From contig NZ_CP030128.1 of the NCBI RefSeq assembly GCF_003568845.1, positions 124,001 to 188,000 on the forward strand: a DNA stretch of 64,000 nt. The letters are read 5' to 3'. Under the pieces are notes generated by a model that worked only from the letters and a program-made list of their open reading frames with translations, was not told the origin of the DNA and searched no databases. How positions within the stretch are numbered: the stretch's first letter is position 1; each line of letters opens with the position of its first letter. Position numbers and translations under genes: made by a program. The stretch is from Indioceanicola profundi (lineage in GTDB: Bacteria > Pseudomonadota > Alphaproteobacteria > Azospirillales > Azospirillaceae). Below, piece by piece: positions 36,362 through 45,769 of this stretch.

Positions 36362-37254
36362 ACTAGCACGCTGACGTTCAGCGGAATGCCGGCACTTGGT
36401 GATGGGGGTACGTTGGATATCAGGCTCTCGGCCACGGATCTTGCTGGTGCGAGGGTCCCTGATGACTTCACGATTGAAATCGAGCCATCGAACCATGGGC
36501 CGGTTGCCAATAGCGACACGGTCAAGGTCAATGAGGACGCTACAACGCTGAACCTTTGGAATACGCTGCTTGCCGACGATACCGAACCCGATGCTGGCGA
36601 TACCCGCACGATCGTTTCGGTGAACACGGAGGGTACGGTCGGAACGGTCAGCTTCAGCGCCGCCACGCGAACAGTTACCTATAGCACCGACGATCCGGCC
36701 CGGGATCTGCTCGAACCGGACGGTGCCCCGGTGCCGACCAGCTTCATCTACATGATCCGGGATGCTGGCGACCTTGAGTCCACCGCAACGGTCACGGTCA
36801 ATGTTCCGGGTGTTTAGAGCCCACACCGACCGGCGTGTTCACCGGCACAAAGGGCAACGACACGCTGCAAGCTACATCGGCATCGGAGCGGATGAATGCC
36901 GGTGACGGCGACGATGTGCTTACTGGGGCCGGCGGCGGCGACACGATGAATGGTGCCGATGGTGCCGATCTGTTCCTGTTCGGTCCGGGGTTCGGCAAGG
37001 ATGAGGTGATTGGCTTCAAGGTAGGCGAGGATAAGATTCATGTGCTCGACTATTTTGATGGCACAAGCCTCGACACCCACGTGGAGGCCTTCGCCTTCTT
37101 TGACAGCAATGGCGACACCACGCTGAGCGCCCTCGATGACCGCATCAGCCTGGCCAAGGGACGCCTGGTCCTCGATTTCGGAGAGGGCAATCAGATCAGC
37201 TTTGTGGGGGTGAAGGAGCTCGGGTCCGACGCATTTGATGGTGCGATGGTCTGA
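36362..37254 (+). pseudogene. 3' remnant of an RTX/VCBS-type secreted protein
   Basis: Two frames form the end of a large type I-secreted protein. The first (to 36817) is cadherin/VCBS-like: LTFSGMPALGDGGTLDIRLS, PVANSDTVKVNEDATTLNLW and a further repeat ending VTVNVPG-stop. After a frame change, 36835-37254 encodes calcium-binding nonapeptide-like repeats (GTKGNDTL, NAGDGDDVL, TGAGGGDTM, NGADGADLFLFG) and a typical RTX C-terminus with FGKDEVIGFKVGEDKIHVLD. The 5' part is lost at the IS701 remnant. Confidence 0.75.
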
Positions 37255-37335
37255 TATCTCCGCGCCCGGCCCTGGTACTGGCCTAACCCGCCGTAAGCCC
37301 ATCGCGCGTGTTGGTGACAGACGGCGCTGCAGCAA

Positions 37336-37369
37336 AAACCCCCGCAGAAGCTGCCTTCTGCGGGGGTTT
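37336..37369. terminator. Strong bidirectional rho-independent terminator
   Basis: A perfect 15-bp stem (AAACCCCCGCAGAAG, loop CTGC, complementary arm) is followed by TTTCTTT on the plus strand and preceded by a run of A on the other. It serves the RTX remnant and the convergent hydroxylase gene at 37409-38200. Confidence 0.9.
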
Positions 37370-37408
37370 CTTTCGTCCAGCGCGGTTCCGTCCGGGAGAG
37401 CGCGGAGG

Positions 37409-38200
37409 TTATTCCGCAGCCACCATGGTGTGCTTCGACTGGGGCTTCGGGGTGCGCGAGGTCTTGCGCATATCCTGCTTCACATAGCGGGTGTCGTAGC
37501 CGTTGAACAGGTGACCGATGAGCCCCCGATTGAGGTCGGACGTGCCGAACAGCCAGTCCATGATCGGGAAAGTCAGATTCATGTTCCGCTCCATCATAAT
37601 GGACTGGTTGTGATGGGCGGTGTGGTGGCGGCGGTTCGTGTTGATGAAGGGCACGTTGCGCACGAACCAGTTCTCATCGACGTGTGTGCAGAAGTGCATG
37701 AACTCGTAGATGAGGTACATGGAGGTCGTGGTGGTGATGAAGAGCCAGCCCACATTCGGGGTAAAGATCCAGCCCGCGACCAGCGCCATCGGAATAGACA
37801 TCAGGGTGAAGGTGGCCAAGGCGTAGGGCGGGAAGAAGGTCACACGCCAGTCATGATGGTTGGCGAAGCGCATTTCTTCTTCGGTGAAGAACTGGTGGTG
37901 CATCAAGGTATGGCGATTGTAGATCGCCCGCAGCGCCGGGATTTTGGAGGGTCGGTGCATCACATAGCGATGCAGGAACCATTCGAAGAAGTTCGCACCG
38001 AGGAAGGTTACCGGCACGATGAGCAGTTCCCACCAGCGCAGATTCTCGACATTCGCCAGATAGATATACAGCGCGGTAAAGCCGATCGTGTAGATGATGG
38101 CGACATGCAGCCAGCCGTTATACCAGCCGGCCACGCGCTCGCGGTAGGTCTCACGATATTTGCGCTGCCGTTCGGTCATCACGGTTTGAGTGAGTTCCAT
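37409..38200 (-). CDS. Membrane di-iron hydroxylase, fatty acid hydroxylase/sterol desaturase family
   Basis: A 263-residue membrane protein with the histidine clusters of the family: HRYVMHR, RHTLMHHQFF, HFCTH and RRHHTAHHN, which bind a di-iron centre. About four hydrophobic segments surround them (WLHVAIIYTIGFTALYIYL, LLIVPVTFLGANFF, ALATFTLMSIPMALVAGWIF, GWLFITTTTSMYLIYEF). Expected reaction: O2-dependent hydroxylation or desaturation of a lipid. Substrate unknown. Divergent from the alcohol dehydrogenase at 38523, with shared ATATGTCA elements between them, so the two could act in sequence on an alcohol product. Confidence 0.85.
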   Translation of the reverse strand: MELTQTVMTERQRKYRETYRERVAGWYNGWLHVAIIYTIGFTALYIYLANVENLRWWELLIVPVTFLGANFFEWFLHRYVMHRPSKIPALRAIYNRHTLMHHQFFTEEEMRFANHHDWRVTFFPPYALATFTLMSIPMALVAGWIFTPNVGWLFITTTTSMYLIYEFMHFCTHVDENWFVRNVPFINTNRRHHTAHHNQSIMMERNMNLTFPIMDWLFGTSDLNRGLIGHLFNGYDTRYVKQDMRKTSRTPKPQSKHTMVAAE

Positions 38201-38522
38201 GAGGGCCTCCTAAGCCAAACTGTGTTTCCTGCCAGGGCAGCGATGTTTCGCACGGTCCCTGATATGTCAGTACGCTATCAGCAGTCGCTGCGCTCGTCCA
38301 GAGGAATCTGACCGCCTGATTTGATTTGTCCTAACCTGCCGTTCTGGACCCGCTTCGAACTGCCGCTTGAGAGATACTGCTAATATGTTAGACTCTGGCG
38401 CCTGTTCAAGCCGTCGGGCGAGATGAGCGCGAGCGGGCGGAATCGCTGGTTCGAAGAGCGGCGCCGAGGTGTCGTAGGGGCGGCGTTTCCATCTGACATA
38501 TTTCCACAGCAGGGAATCCACC
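38201..38522. promoter_or_regulatory. Divergent control region with repeated ATATGTCA motif
   Basis: The 320-bp gap contains no gene. It has ATATGTCA at 38262-38269, ATATGTTA at 38383-38390 (within the near-palindrome CTAATATGTTAG) and TGACATAT, the reverse orientation, at 38494-38501. A further copy lies at 35570-35577. This suggests one regulator for all these genes; its identity is unknown. Confidence 0.4.
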
Positions 38523-39632
38523 ATGGTGCTCTCCTACCAGGCCGCAGTTCTTCATGAGGCCGGATCACCGCTCCGGATCGAAACCGTGACGGCTCCAGAC
38601 CTACGCCCCAAAGAAGTACTCGTTCAGGTCCGGGCGGCCGGACTTTGTCATACGGATCTCGAGGTAATACAGGGGCAGCTGCGCTATCCCATGCCCATCA
38701 TTCTGGGTCATGAAGCGGCCGGCGAGGTCGTGGCGATGGGCAGCGAGGCGCAGGAGGTCCAGGTTGGAGACCATGTGGTGCTGTCCTGGAACCCGCATTG
38801 CAACAGCTGCTTCTACTGCAATCGCGATCTCCCGATCCTCTGTGAGCCGTATCTGCAAGAAGGAGCGAAGGCCCTGCATTTCGATGGAACTTCCAAGGCC
38901 CGGCAAGCGGATGGCACGGAACTCCACCACCTGATGTTTCTCGGCACCTTCGCCGAGTACTGCATCGTACCGGACCAGCAGGCGGTTCCGGTGCCGAAGG
39001 CCATCCCTTTCGATGCGGCCTGCCTGATCGGGTGCGGTGTCATGACGGGAGCCGGGGCGGCCCTCAATATCGCCGAGATCGCACCTGGCGATTCAGTGAT
39101 GGTGGTGGGCTGCGGAGCCGTGGGACTGGCAGCTGTGCAGGGAGCCCGCATGGCAAAGGCCGGCACGATCATCGCCGTGGATCTCAATGATCAAAAGCTG
39201 GACCTTGCGACCCGGCTTGGGGCGACACATGGGGTAAATGCGAGCAAAGCGGATGTGGCGGCGCAAGTTCGCGCGCTGACGCAAGGGCGTGGCGCGGATG
39301 TGGTGCTGGAATCCGCAGGGAGCCCGGCAGCTTTTCGCACCACGGTGGAGGCAGTACGCCCCGGTGGGCAGGTTATCTGGTTGGGTAAGACGGATGTGCA
39401 GGCCGATATTTCGTTTCGCTGGGGCGCTTTGATGCAGGAAAAGCGTATCCGCAGGTCCAGCTACGGTGGGGCACGTCCCTCGCGCGATTTCCCGATGCTG
39501 GCGCAAGCCTATATTGATGGCACGTTGAAGCTGGACGAGCTGATCACGCAGCGGATCGGGCTGGACCGCATCAATGATGGTTTCGCAGCACTTGCACGTG
39601 GTGAGGCTATTCGGAGCGTTGTGATGTTCTAA
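38523..39632 (+). CDS. Zinc-dependent alcohol dehydrogenase (class III-like MDR)
   Basis: A 369-residue medium-chain dehydrogenase. The catalytic zinc site is Cys42 (LCHTD) and His63-Glu64 (GHEAAGEV); structural zinc ligands are Cys93, 96, 99 and 107. The cofactor fold has VVGCGAVGLAAVQGARM with Asp at the end of the second strand (IIAVDLND), which favours NAD. Its layout resembles AdhC/formaldehyde-dehydrogenase-like enzymes and benzyl alcohol dehydrogenases. The substrate is unknown. Divergent from the hydroxylase. Confidence 0.88.
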   Translation: MVLSYQAAVLHEAGSPLRIETVTAPDLRPKEVLVQVRAAGLCHTDLEVIQGQLRYPMPIILGHEAAGEVVAMGSEAQEVQVGDHVVLSWNPHCNSCFYCNRDLPILCEPYLQEGAKALHFDGTSKARQADGTELHHLMFLGTFAEYCIVPDQQAVPVPKAIPFDAACLIGCGVMTGAGAALNIAEIAPGDSVMVVGCGAVGLAAVQGARMAKAGTIIAVDLNDQKLDLATRLGATHGVNASKADVAAQVRALTQGRGADVVLESAGSPAAFRTTVEAVRPGGQVIWLGKTDVQADISFRWGALMQEKRIRRSSYGGARPSRDFPMLAQAYIDGTLKLDELITQRIGLDRINDGFAALARGEAIRSVVMF

Positions 39633-39766
39633 GAATGTCTATCAGTGACGGTTTGGTGTCTATGGCAAAGGCACCATCGGCGCCTTGGGCGCACGCTGTA
39701 GGGTCCAAGTCATATCGAGAGTAGCAGGCAAATTACTCGATGAAATTGCATTAGGAACTGGAGCAA

Positions 39767-40975
39767 ATGCCTTTGCAAAAATCCGATAATAGCAGCAGAA
39801 GCGCAAAGGTGATTGCCCTAGTTGGCGGTGGGCATTTCTTCAGCCACTTCTATCATCTCACGCTACCGCCGCTGTTTCCAGTTTTGCGAGAGCATTTCGA
39901 CGTCAGCTATACAGAACTTGGTCTGGTTATGACGATGTTCTTCGCGGCGTCCGGTTTGGCCCAGACGCCTGCAGGGTTCCTTGTTGATCGCTTCGGTGCC
40001 TACAAGGTTCTGGTCACAGGCCTGTTGCTGCTCGCTGGAAGCATGATCCTTGCTGGTCAAATCACATCGTTCTGGCTGTTTGTCCCCCTGATGATCATGG
40101 CCGGTCTCGGCAACAGCGTGTTCCATCCCGCCGACTACGCAATTCTTACCCATGCGGTCGAGCCTAAGCGGATGGCGCTTGCCTATAGCATACATACGAT
40201 CGGTGGCGTGTTGGGATGGGCGGCGGCACCGGCGGTGCTGTTGTTCTTGGCGTCAGCACTGTCGTGGCCAACTGCCATCAGCCTGGTGGGCAGTTTCGGA
40301 CTGACCGTCGGGCTCATTCTGATGGCCTCAAAACGCACATTGGATGTGACCCCGCGCCATGCTGGGACAGGCACCAAGGCGGGAGCAGAGAAGGGGAGGG
40401 TGTTGATTACGGCTCCGATCCTGGCTTGTTTTACGTATTTCGCCTTGTTGTCTATATCCTTGACCGGTTTGCAGACTTTCATGCCGACAGCCCTGCCGAA
40501 GCTGCACGGTATCGATCTCACGACAGCCAGTCTGATGCTGACCGGATACATGATCGCCAATGCGGCCGGCACCCTGGTCGGGGGGATTGCGGCCGGGCGC
40601 ACCCATCGTCACGAATTCATGGTTGCCGCTGGTCTTGCCGGTGCCGCTTTAACCGTTCTGGCCGTTGGTCATGTGGCTATGAGCGCTGGCGTTCTTCTTG
40701 TTGCCATCGCGATCGCAGGCTTCCTATCCGGATCGACGACCCCAGCCCGAGATATGTTGGTGCGCTCGGCCGCACCGGCCGGTGCCACGGGCAGGGTGTT
40801 CGGTTTCGTCTATTCAGGGCTCGATCTTGGGGCATGTCTGGCGCCGCTGGTTTTGGGCGTGCTCCTCGATAATGGGCATCCGGCCGTAGCAATGACGGTA
40901 ATCGCCGCAAGCCTGTTCACGACAATCTTTTCGGCCTTTTTGATTGGAAAGGCACCGAAGGCACAGACCACCTGA
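39767..40975 (+). CDS. MFS transporter, FsR-like
   Basis: A 402-residue 12-helix major facilitator. The N-terminal HFFSHFYHLTLPPLFPVLRE and FLVDRFGAYKVLVTG (the loop 2-3 motif) resemble the fosmidomycin-resistance-like group of MFS carriers. Transport direction and substrate are not evident. It stands alone between the dehydrogenase and the IS630 element; in sulfonate degraders MFS carriers can import the substrate, so a link to the downstream cluster is possible but weak. Confidence 0.85.
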   Translation: MPLQKSDNSSRSAKVIALVGGGHFFSHFYHLTLPPLFPVLREHFDVSYTELGLVMTMFFAASGLAQTPAGFLVDRFGAYKVLVTGLLLLAGSMILAGQITSFWLFVPLMIMAGLGNSVFHPADYAILTHAVEPKRMALAYSIHTIGGVLGWAAAPAVLLFLASALSWPTAISLVGSFGLTVGLILMASKRTLDVTPRHAGTGTKAGAEKGRVLITAPILACFTYFALLSISLTGLQTFMPTALPKLHGIDLTTASLMLTGYMIANAAGTLVGGIAAGRTHRHEFMVAAGLAGAALTVLAVGHVAMSAGVLLVAIAIAGFLSGSTTPARDMLVRSAAPAGATGRVFGFVYSGLDLGACLAPLVLGVLLDNGHPAVAMTVIAASLFTTIFSAFLIGKAPKAQTT

Positions 40976-41041
40976 CACCAGTTCTCACTGCTCATGACCT
41001 ATGGTCCAGGCTCGAGAGCCGATGGACATGATCTTCCAGGG

Positions 41042-41946
41042 CTAATCGATGAGGCGGTACCCGGCCTCGCAACAGTGATCAAAACTATCCTGATAGGATT
41101 TGAACTCGCGGTTCGAGAGCCAGTTGTCGCGCAGGAACTGCCAGACATTCTCGACCGGGTTCAGCTCAGGCAAGCGCGGGGGCAGCGGCACGAGAGTGAT
41201 GTTGGCGGGCACCTTGAGGTTCGCCGAGGTATGTCATCCAGCTTGATCGACGACCAGGGCTGTATGGGCGCCGGGCCGTAAAGCCTGGGAGATCTCGGCC
41301 AGATGCAGTTCCATGGCGGCGGCATTGCAGAACGGCAGGATCAGTCCTGCCCCTATTCCCCGCTCCGGGCAGATGGCGCCGAATATGTAGCGGGATCGGG
41401 TTCGTTGATCGTGCGGCGCTCGCGGCCGGGTTCCCCGCCGGGCCCATCGGCGTGTGGTCTTGGTGTTCTGGCCCATACGGGCCTCGTCTTGGAACCAGAT
41501 CTCGATGGAACCCTCGACCCGGCTGGCCATGTCCGCAATCAGGGTGGGGAAGTTTTTTTGGACGCTGCTGCGGCTTCGCCATCCTGGGCGTAAGGGCGGG
41601 GCCGAGCAGAAAGCTTACGATAGCCAAGGGCGCGCAGTTCGCGGCTCAGGGTCTGCGGGCTGATGCTGATGCGGAACTCCTCCCAGACCCATTGGGCCAG
41701 GTCGGCCAACTGCCAACGGACCACCCCATGAATGGCAGGTGTCGGTCCGGCCTCGACAATGCTGGCCAACTCGGCCCGTTGCTCGGCGTTCAGCTTCGGT
41801 GTCTGCCCAGGGGCTTTGCCGTCGACCAGCCCAGCAGTACGAGGCACCAGCTTCTGATGCGCGTTACCGTCCTGGATCAGCCGTTCCAGACAGGCTCGAT
41901 CCGGAGCAATCAGGTTCAGGTCAATGGCCCAGCGAGATACATCCAT
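41042..41946 (-). mobile_element. IS630-family transposase with frame change and internal stop
   Basis: The first frame (41946 to about 41540) gives the helix-turn-helix part and linker (RWQLADLAQWVWEEFRISIS, YRKLSARPRPYAQ). The second frame continues ADMASRVEGSIEIWFQDEARMG (first Asp), ALVVDQAG, stop TGA at 41234-41236 where Trp is expected, then HTSANLKVP, LPPRLPELNPVENVWQFLRD (catalytic Glu) and ends RLID. The switch point is a run of seven A (minus strand), so it may be a programmed frameshift; the internal stop makes present activity unlikely. Confidence 0.8.
41553..41559 (-). other. A7 slippery run at the IS630 frame junction
   Basis: Seven consecutive A on the coding strand lie exactly where the IS630 transposase frame must change (KKTSPP versus KKNFPTLIADMA). 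Several IS630 elements use programmed frameshifting at such runs. Confidence 0.45.
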
Positions 41947-42137
41947 GACCCAAGCCTGCCCGGATCCAGGGTAGAACGTAACCCCCTGTCCGGCTCACCC
42001 CACAAGGAGCATCTGCATTGATCCCGTTGTTGCACCGGCCCTCCTGATCTGGGCATCATAGATTTGGCTACCGGTGTGGTGCGGGCAACAGCATCAGATC
42101 GCAATCAGACCGATCCAACTCTTAGCGCGACGAGGGC

Positions 42138-43055
42138 ATGATGCTGCAGAAGGTAAGCTTTATTGGCTTGGGCGTTATGGGCGCACCGATGGCACGGCAC
42201 CTCGCCGAAAGAGAGTATGAGGTCACGGTCTATAACCGAACTCCCGCCAAAGCCGCGGCGTGGGTAACGGCGCATGGTGGACGGGCAGCCGCCACTCCGC
42301 GACAAGCGGCAGAAGGCGCCGACCTTGTGTTCACTTGCGTCGGCGACGATAATGACGTGCGTGCGGTTGTTTTCGGACCAGATGGGGTGCTTGCAGGCAT
42401 GAAGCCTGGCAGTGTGTTGATTGACCATACGACAGCTTCGGCTGCCCTCGCTAGAGAAGTGCATGCAGCCGCAGGCGAGCAAGGGGTCGATTTTCTTGAT
42501 GCGCCTGTGTCAGGCGGGCAGTCAGGGGCGGAGCAGGGCAAGCTAACGGTTATGGTTGGCGGTGAATCATCCGTGTTTGATCGTACAAGCCCGGCCCTAT
42601 GGTCCTACGCCCGCGCTGTGACTTTGCTGGGCCCAGTTGGGTCCGGACAACTTACCAAAATGGTAAATCAGATTTGCATTGCCGGACTTCTCATGGGCTT
42701 GGCCGAGGGCCTGCAATTTGCAAAGATGGCCGGCCTGAATGGCGACTTGGTTCTTGACGTGATCTCCAAGGGCGCGGCCCAGAGTTGGCAAATGGAGAAT
42801 CGGGGACGGACCATGCTCCGTGACGAGTTTGAGTTCGGCTTCGCTGTTGATTGGATGCGAAAAGATCTTCGCATTTGCTTGGCAGAAGCGCACCACTCTG
42901 GGGCATCCCTGCCTGTCACAGCCCTCATCGAGCAGTTTTATGGCCTGTTGCAAGCTCGGGGAGGAGGGCGACTGGACACATCGAGCCTGATCAAGCTACT
43001 GCAAACAGAGGCTGCAGGCAATCGGAGTTCAAGCAGATCAAATCACGGCGTGTGA
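42138..43055 (+). CDS. 3-hydroxyisobutyrate dehydrogenase-family oxidoreductase
   Basis: A 305-residue beta-hydroxyacid dehydrogenase. It has the Rossmann motif FIGLGVMGAPMARHL, NRTPAKA (an Arg after the second strand, which favours NADP), the substrate motif DAPVSGGQSGAEQG, and the catalytic Lys174 in QLTKMVNQ. Family members act on 3-hydroxyisobutyrate, tartronate semialdehyde, sulfolactaldehyde and related C3-C4 compounds; nothing here picks one. Starts at ATG 42138 or 42141 behind GAGG. It precedes the IclR gene by 420 bp, in the same direction. Confidence 0.85.
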   Translation: MMLQKVSFIGLGVMGAPMARHLAEREYEVTVYNRTPAKAAAWVTAHGGRAAATPRQAAEGADLVFTCVGDDNDVRAVVFGPDGVLAGMKPGSVLIDHTTASAALAREVHAAAGEQGVDFLDAPVSGGQSGAEQGKLTVMVGGESSVFDRTSPALWSYARAVTLLGPVGSGQLTKMVNQICIAGLLMGLAEGLQFAKMAGLNGDLVLDVISKGAAQSWQMENRGRTMLRDEFEFGFAVDWMRKDLRICLAEAHHSGASLPVTALIEQFYGLLQARGGGRLDTSSLIKLLQTEAAGNRSSSRSNHGV

Positions 43056-43477
43056 GCCGGGACGAGCGCTCAGCATGCGTCTTGGATGACCATGTCTGAC
43101 GCATTCTCCGCGATCATTGTGGCCGGTGCATTTGTACCGCCAGAAATCATGCTGAGCATGATGGATGCTTTTACGACCCGCAGGCCGGCGATCCCTTGGG
43201 CTCTATTCCGTGAATGTTCAGAAAGGGAATTTGCGAGAACGCGGCCTGCTGATCCCGTCCCACCAGTGATAAAATAAAAAGTATATGACTCGAGCACAAT
43301 GCGTCCGATCAAGAGCAACAGGCCCTGTTCGTGGTAACCCCAACCACAAAGACTTGGATTGCCGGATCTGGAACTCTGATTCCCGGTCCGCAGGTCGTGT
43401 CTTCCATACAGGGTATGGCTTTGGCAGGCCAAGAAATGATAGACCTGTCTGCCAAAGAGAGCAGGTCACCGACCATC
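43056..43477. other. Intergenic stretch, no secure gene
   Basis: Short frames on both strands (about 60-120 residues) have hydrophobic pieces but no family and no good start. It should include the promoter of the IclR gene. Confidence 0.35.
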
Positions 43478-44359
43478 ATGGCAAAACGCAGTCGGCAACA
43501 TACAAACTTTTTAGAAGATCAGCCCGTCGTCGTATCTGGCGGGGGCCGGCGCCCCGCAACAGATCGTGTGCTCGCTGTGTTAGAGCTTGTGGCAGAAGCT
43601 GCGGGATCACTGAACGTTAGAGTTATTGGAGAGGCACTCGGGCTTCCCAAGCCCACGGCGCATCGGCTGGTAAATGGCCTTATCGAGAAGGGTCTGCTGC
43701 AGCGCAGCTTCGATCCAAGGGCGGTTACTGTGGGACCCAAATTCGCCCGCCTCGCTTTCGATATTCTCAGGTCGTCGGTGGCTCAAGCACCGGCACGCCA
43801 GTTGCTCCAAGCTTTAAGCGTGGAGCTGGGTGAGACTTGCAACATCGGGGTTATGGAAGGAGGTGACATCGTTTACCTCGACCGTGTAGAGGCAGACCAC
43901 TCACCTCTAAGACTGCAGTTTGGGGTCGGCTCGCGCGTACCACTACATTGTACGGCCATGGGGAAGTTGTTCTTCAGCGAGATGCCAGAAGCCGCGTGCC
44001 GGTTTCTTCTGGAGGAGGTTCCGTTTCCGCGCTTTACGCCGGCTACATTTGTGGATGCGCGTGCACTCCAAACGGAACTTGACCGCGTCCGGCGGAATGG
44101 GTTCGCTATGGACGACGAAGAGTATGTGTTAGGCGTTTTTTGCATTGCTGTGCCAATCCGAGATGCCGCCGGCCAGATGGTTGCTGCTTTGGCCGTCCAG
44201 GCTCCGAAGGCACGGCTCTCGGCTGCTGCCACCCACACTGTCCTGCCAAGTCTCCAGCGGACCGCTATGGCAATCGCCGCAGTGCTGATGCCGACAGATG
44301 AGGCCAACTCTCCGGCCGCGTCCACGGCTGCCAAGACATCACGATGGTCGACTAAATAG
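43478..44359 (+). CDS. IclR-family transcriptional regulator (copy 1)
   Basis: About 293 residues: winged HTH (RVIGEALGLPKPTAHRLVNG) and the IclR effector domain (GETCNIGVMEGGDIVYLDRV, RLQFGVGSRVPLHCTAMGKL, DDEEYVLGVFCIAVPIRDAA). The effector domain is strikingly similar to that of the IclR at 61686-62588. The ATG at 43478 gives a normal length but has a poor ribosome site; ATG 43436 or the frame start at 43331 remain possible. It probably senses a small acid and controls the neighbouring catabolic genes. Confidence 0.88.
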   Translation: MAKRSRQHTNFLEDQPVVVSGGGRRPATDRVLAVLELVAEAAGSLNVRVIGEALGLPKPTAHRLVNGLIEKGLLQRSFDPRAVTVGPKFARLAFDILRSSVAQAPARQLLQALSVELGETCNIGVMEGGDIVYLDRVEADHSPLRLQFGVGSRVPLHCTAMGKLFFSEMPEAACRFLLEEVPFPRFTPATFVDARALQTELDRVRRNGFAMDDEEYVLGVFCIAVPIRDAAGQMVAALAVQAPKARLSAAATHTVLPSLQRTAMAIAAVLMPTDEANSPAASTAAKTSRWSTK

Positions 44360-44506
44360 CCGCTTCCATTGACCTACCGGGCGGCCCGCCCGGTGCAGGA
44401 CCGGTGAGCAAGCGCATCCGCCTGTCAAGTTCAAGCAGCAATCCCACCGCTATCCATTGTCCGACGCTGAATGCGATACTGATGATTAGAGGGCTCGACG
44501 CTCGCA

Positions 44507-45769
44507 TCAGGCGATCTGATTGATGGGATAAGCGGCAAGCACGTCGCCAACGGCAACGCCATCCGCCTCCGCCGGTACAATGGCCAAAGCATCCGCGGTG
44601 CTCAATGCACATTGCTGGGCCGATCCGCCGGACCCTGCCCGGCATGCGCCCGCAATTCCGCGCAAACCCGCCGGGAGCAGTTGAACGGGTACAAACTCTT
44701 GACGACCCGGCGCGTGGCGCCAGCTTGCCTGTACCTCCACGAGGATCGGATGGAGCACTCGCCGTGGTTGACCCGCAACGGCACGGAGCAGAGGTAACCC
44801 AATCAGAACGAGGGTTACAAACGCGGCATTAGGATTGCCGGGCAGTCCAATCACGGGAAGCTCGCTCCTCGCGTTTCGGGGTAGCCGGCCGAAAAGGATT
44901 GGCTTTCCCGGCTTGATCGGCAGGCGCCACTGCTCGATTTTTCCTCCCGCCGCTACCATTGTTCGGCGAACATAGTCGCTTTCGCCGACTGAAACGCCAC
45001 CGCTGGTCACCAACGCATCCAGCTCAAGACTTGTATTTAGGGCAGCATTTATGCAGTCCGGGTCATCCTCAACAATGCCGAGATCCACCACGTCGAATCC
45101 CGCCTGTTCGAGAATGGCTGTAACTAGAACGCCGTTCGAGGCGTAAATTTTGCCTGGACCTAGGTTCTGCCCAGGGGACACGAGTTCCGAGCCTGTAGAA
45201 AGGACACCAATACGGATTCGCCGCCGCACCCGAAGATTTGTCAGTCCAAGTGACGCGGCCACAGCCAAATGGCGCCCATCCAGTTGTGTGCCACAGCTCA
45301 GGGCCACTTGCCCTGCAGCAATATCATCACCGATTTGGCGGACATTGGCACCCGCCTTTGGCACTCGGCGAACAGGCACTGTGGTCAGGCCAGCAAGGCA
45401 ATCCTCCTGCATGGCCACGCGGTCAAAATCCCGCGGCACTGGCGCACCAGTGAAGATCCGGATAGCCCCAGGTGTGGGCGGCACATCGATAAGAGGGGCG
45501 CCGGCCGCAATGTAGCCGACAACTGGCAGCACTAGGTCAGTAGCAGCACCGTCGGCCGGCAGACATAAGGCGTACCCGTCGACTGCTGACCGTCGGAAGC
45601 CAGGCACAGGGCCTTCTGCTGCCACTGTCCGGCCCAGCACTCGCCCCCGTGCGTCCCGCAAAGAAACAGATTCAAGTTCCTGAACCGGCTCTATGGAGGG
45701 GAGCAGACGTTCCAGCAAATCGTCTATCGGTGAATCGGTACGGATCAATCCCGCGGCCTGGCTGCGCAT
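44507..45769 (-). CDS. moeA: Molybdopterin molybdenumtransferase MoeA
   Basis: A 420-residue protein of the MoeA family, which inserts molybdate into adenylylated molybdopterin. Typical segments: GFRRSAVDGYAL, IFTGAPVPRDFDRVAMQED, IGVLSTGSELV, ALVTSGGVSVGESDYVRR, PIKPGKPILFGRL and VIGLPGNPNAAFVT. ATG 45769 has GGAGG six bases upstream. Its position near the molybdenum enzyme at 49-54 kb suggests a dedicated cofactor supply. Confidence 0.92.
   Translation of the reverse strand: MRSQAAGLIRTDSPIDDLLERLLPSIEPVQELESVSLRDARGRVLGRTVAAEGPVPGFRRSAVDGYALCLPADGAATDLVLPVVGYIAAGAPLIDVPPTPGAIRIFTGAPVPRDFDRVAMQEDCLAGLTTVPVRRVPKAGANVRQIGDDIAAGQVALSCGTQLDGRHLAVAASLGLTNLRVRRRIRIGVLSTGSELVSPGQNLGPGKIYASNGVLVTAILEQAGFDVVDLGIVEDDPDCINAALNTSLELDALVTSGGVSVGESDYVRRTMVAAGGKIEQWRLPIKPGKPILFGRLPRNARSELPVIGLPGNPNAAFVTLVLIGLPLLRAVAGQPRRVLHPILVEVQASWRHAPGRQEFVPVQLLPAGLRGIAGACRAGSGGSAQQCALSTADALAIVPAEADGVAVGDVLAAYPINQIA

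Noticed and set aside
37235-38311. 358-codon plus-strand frame over the hydroxylase
   Set aside because: The minus strand has the full set of histidine clusters of a membrane hydroxylase, so the plus frame is a shadow.
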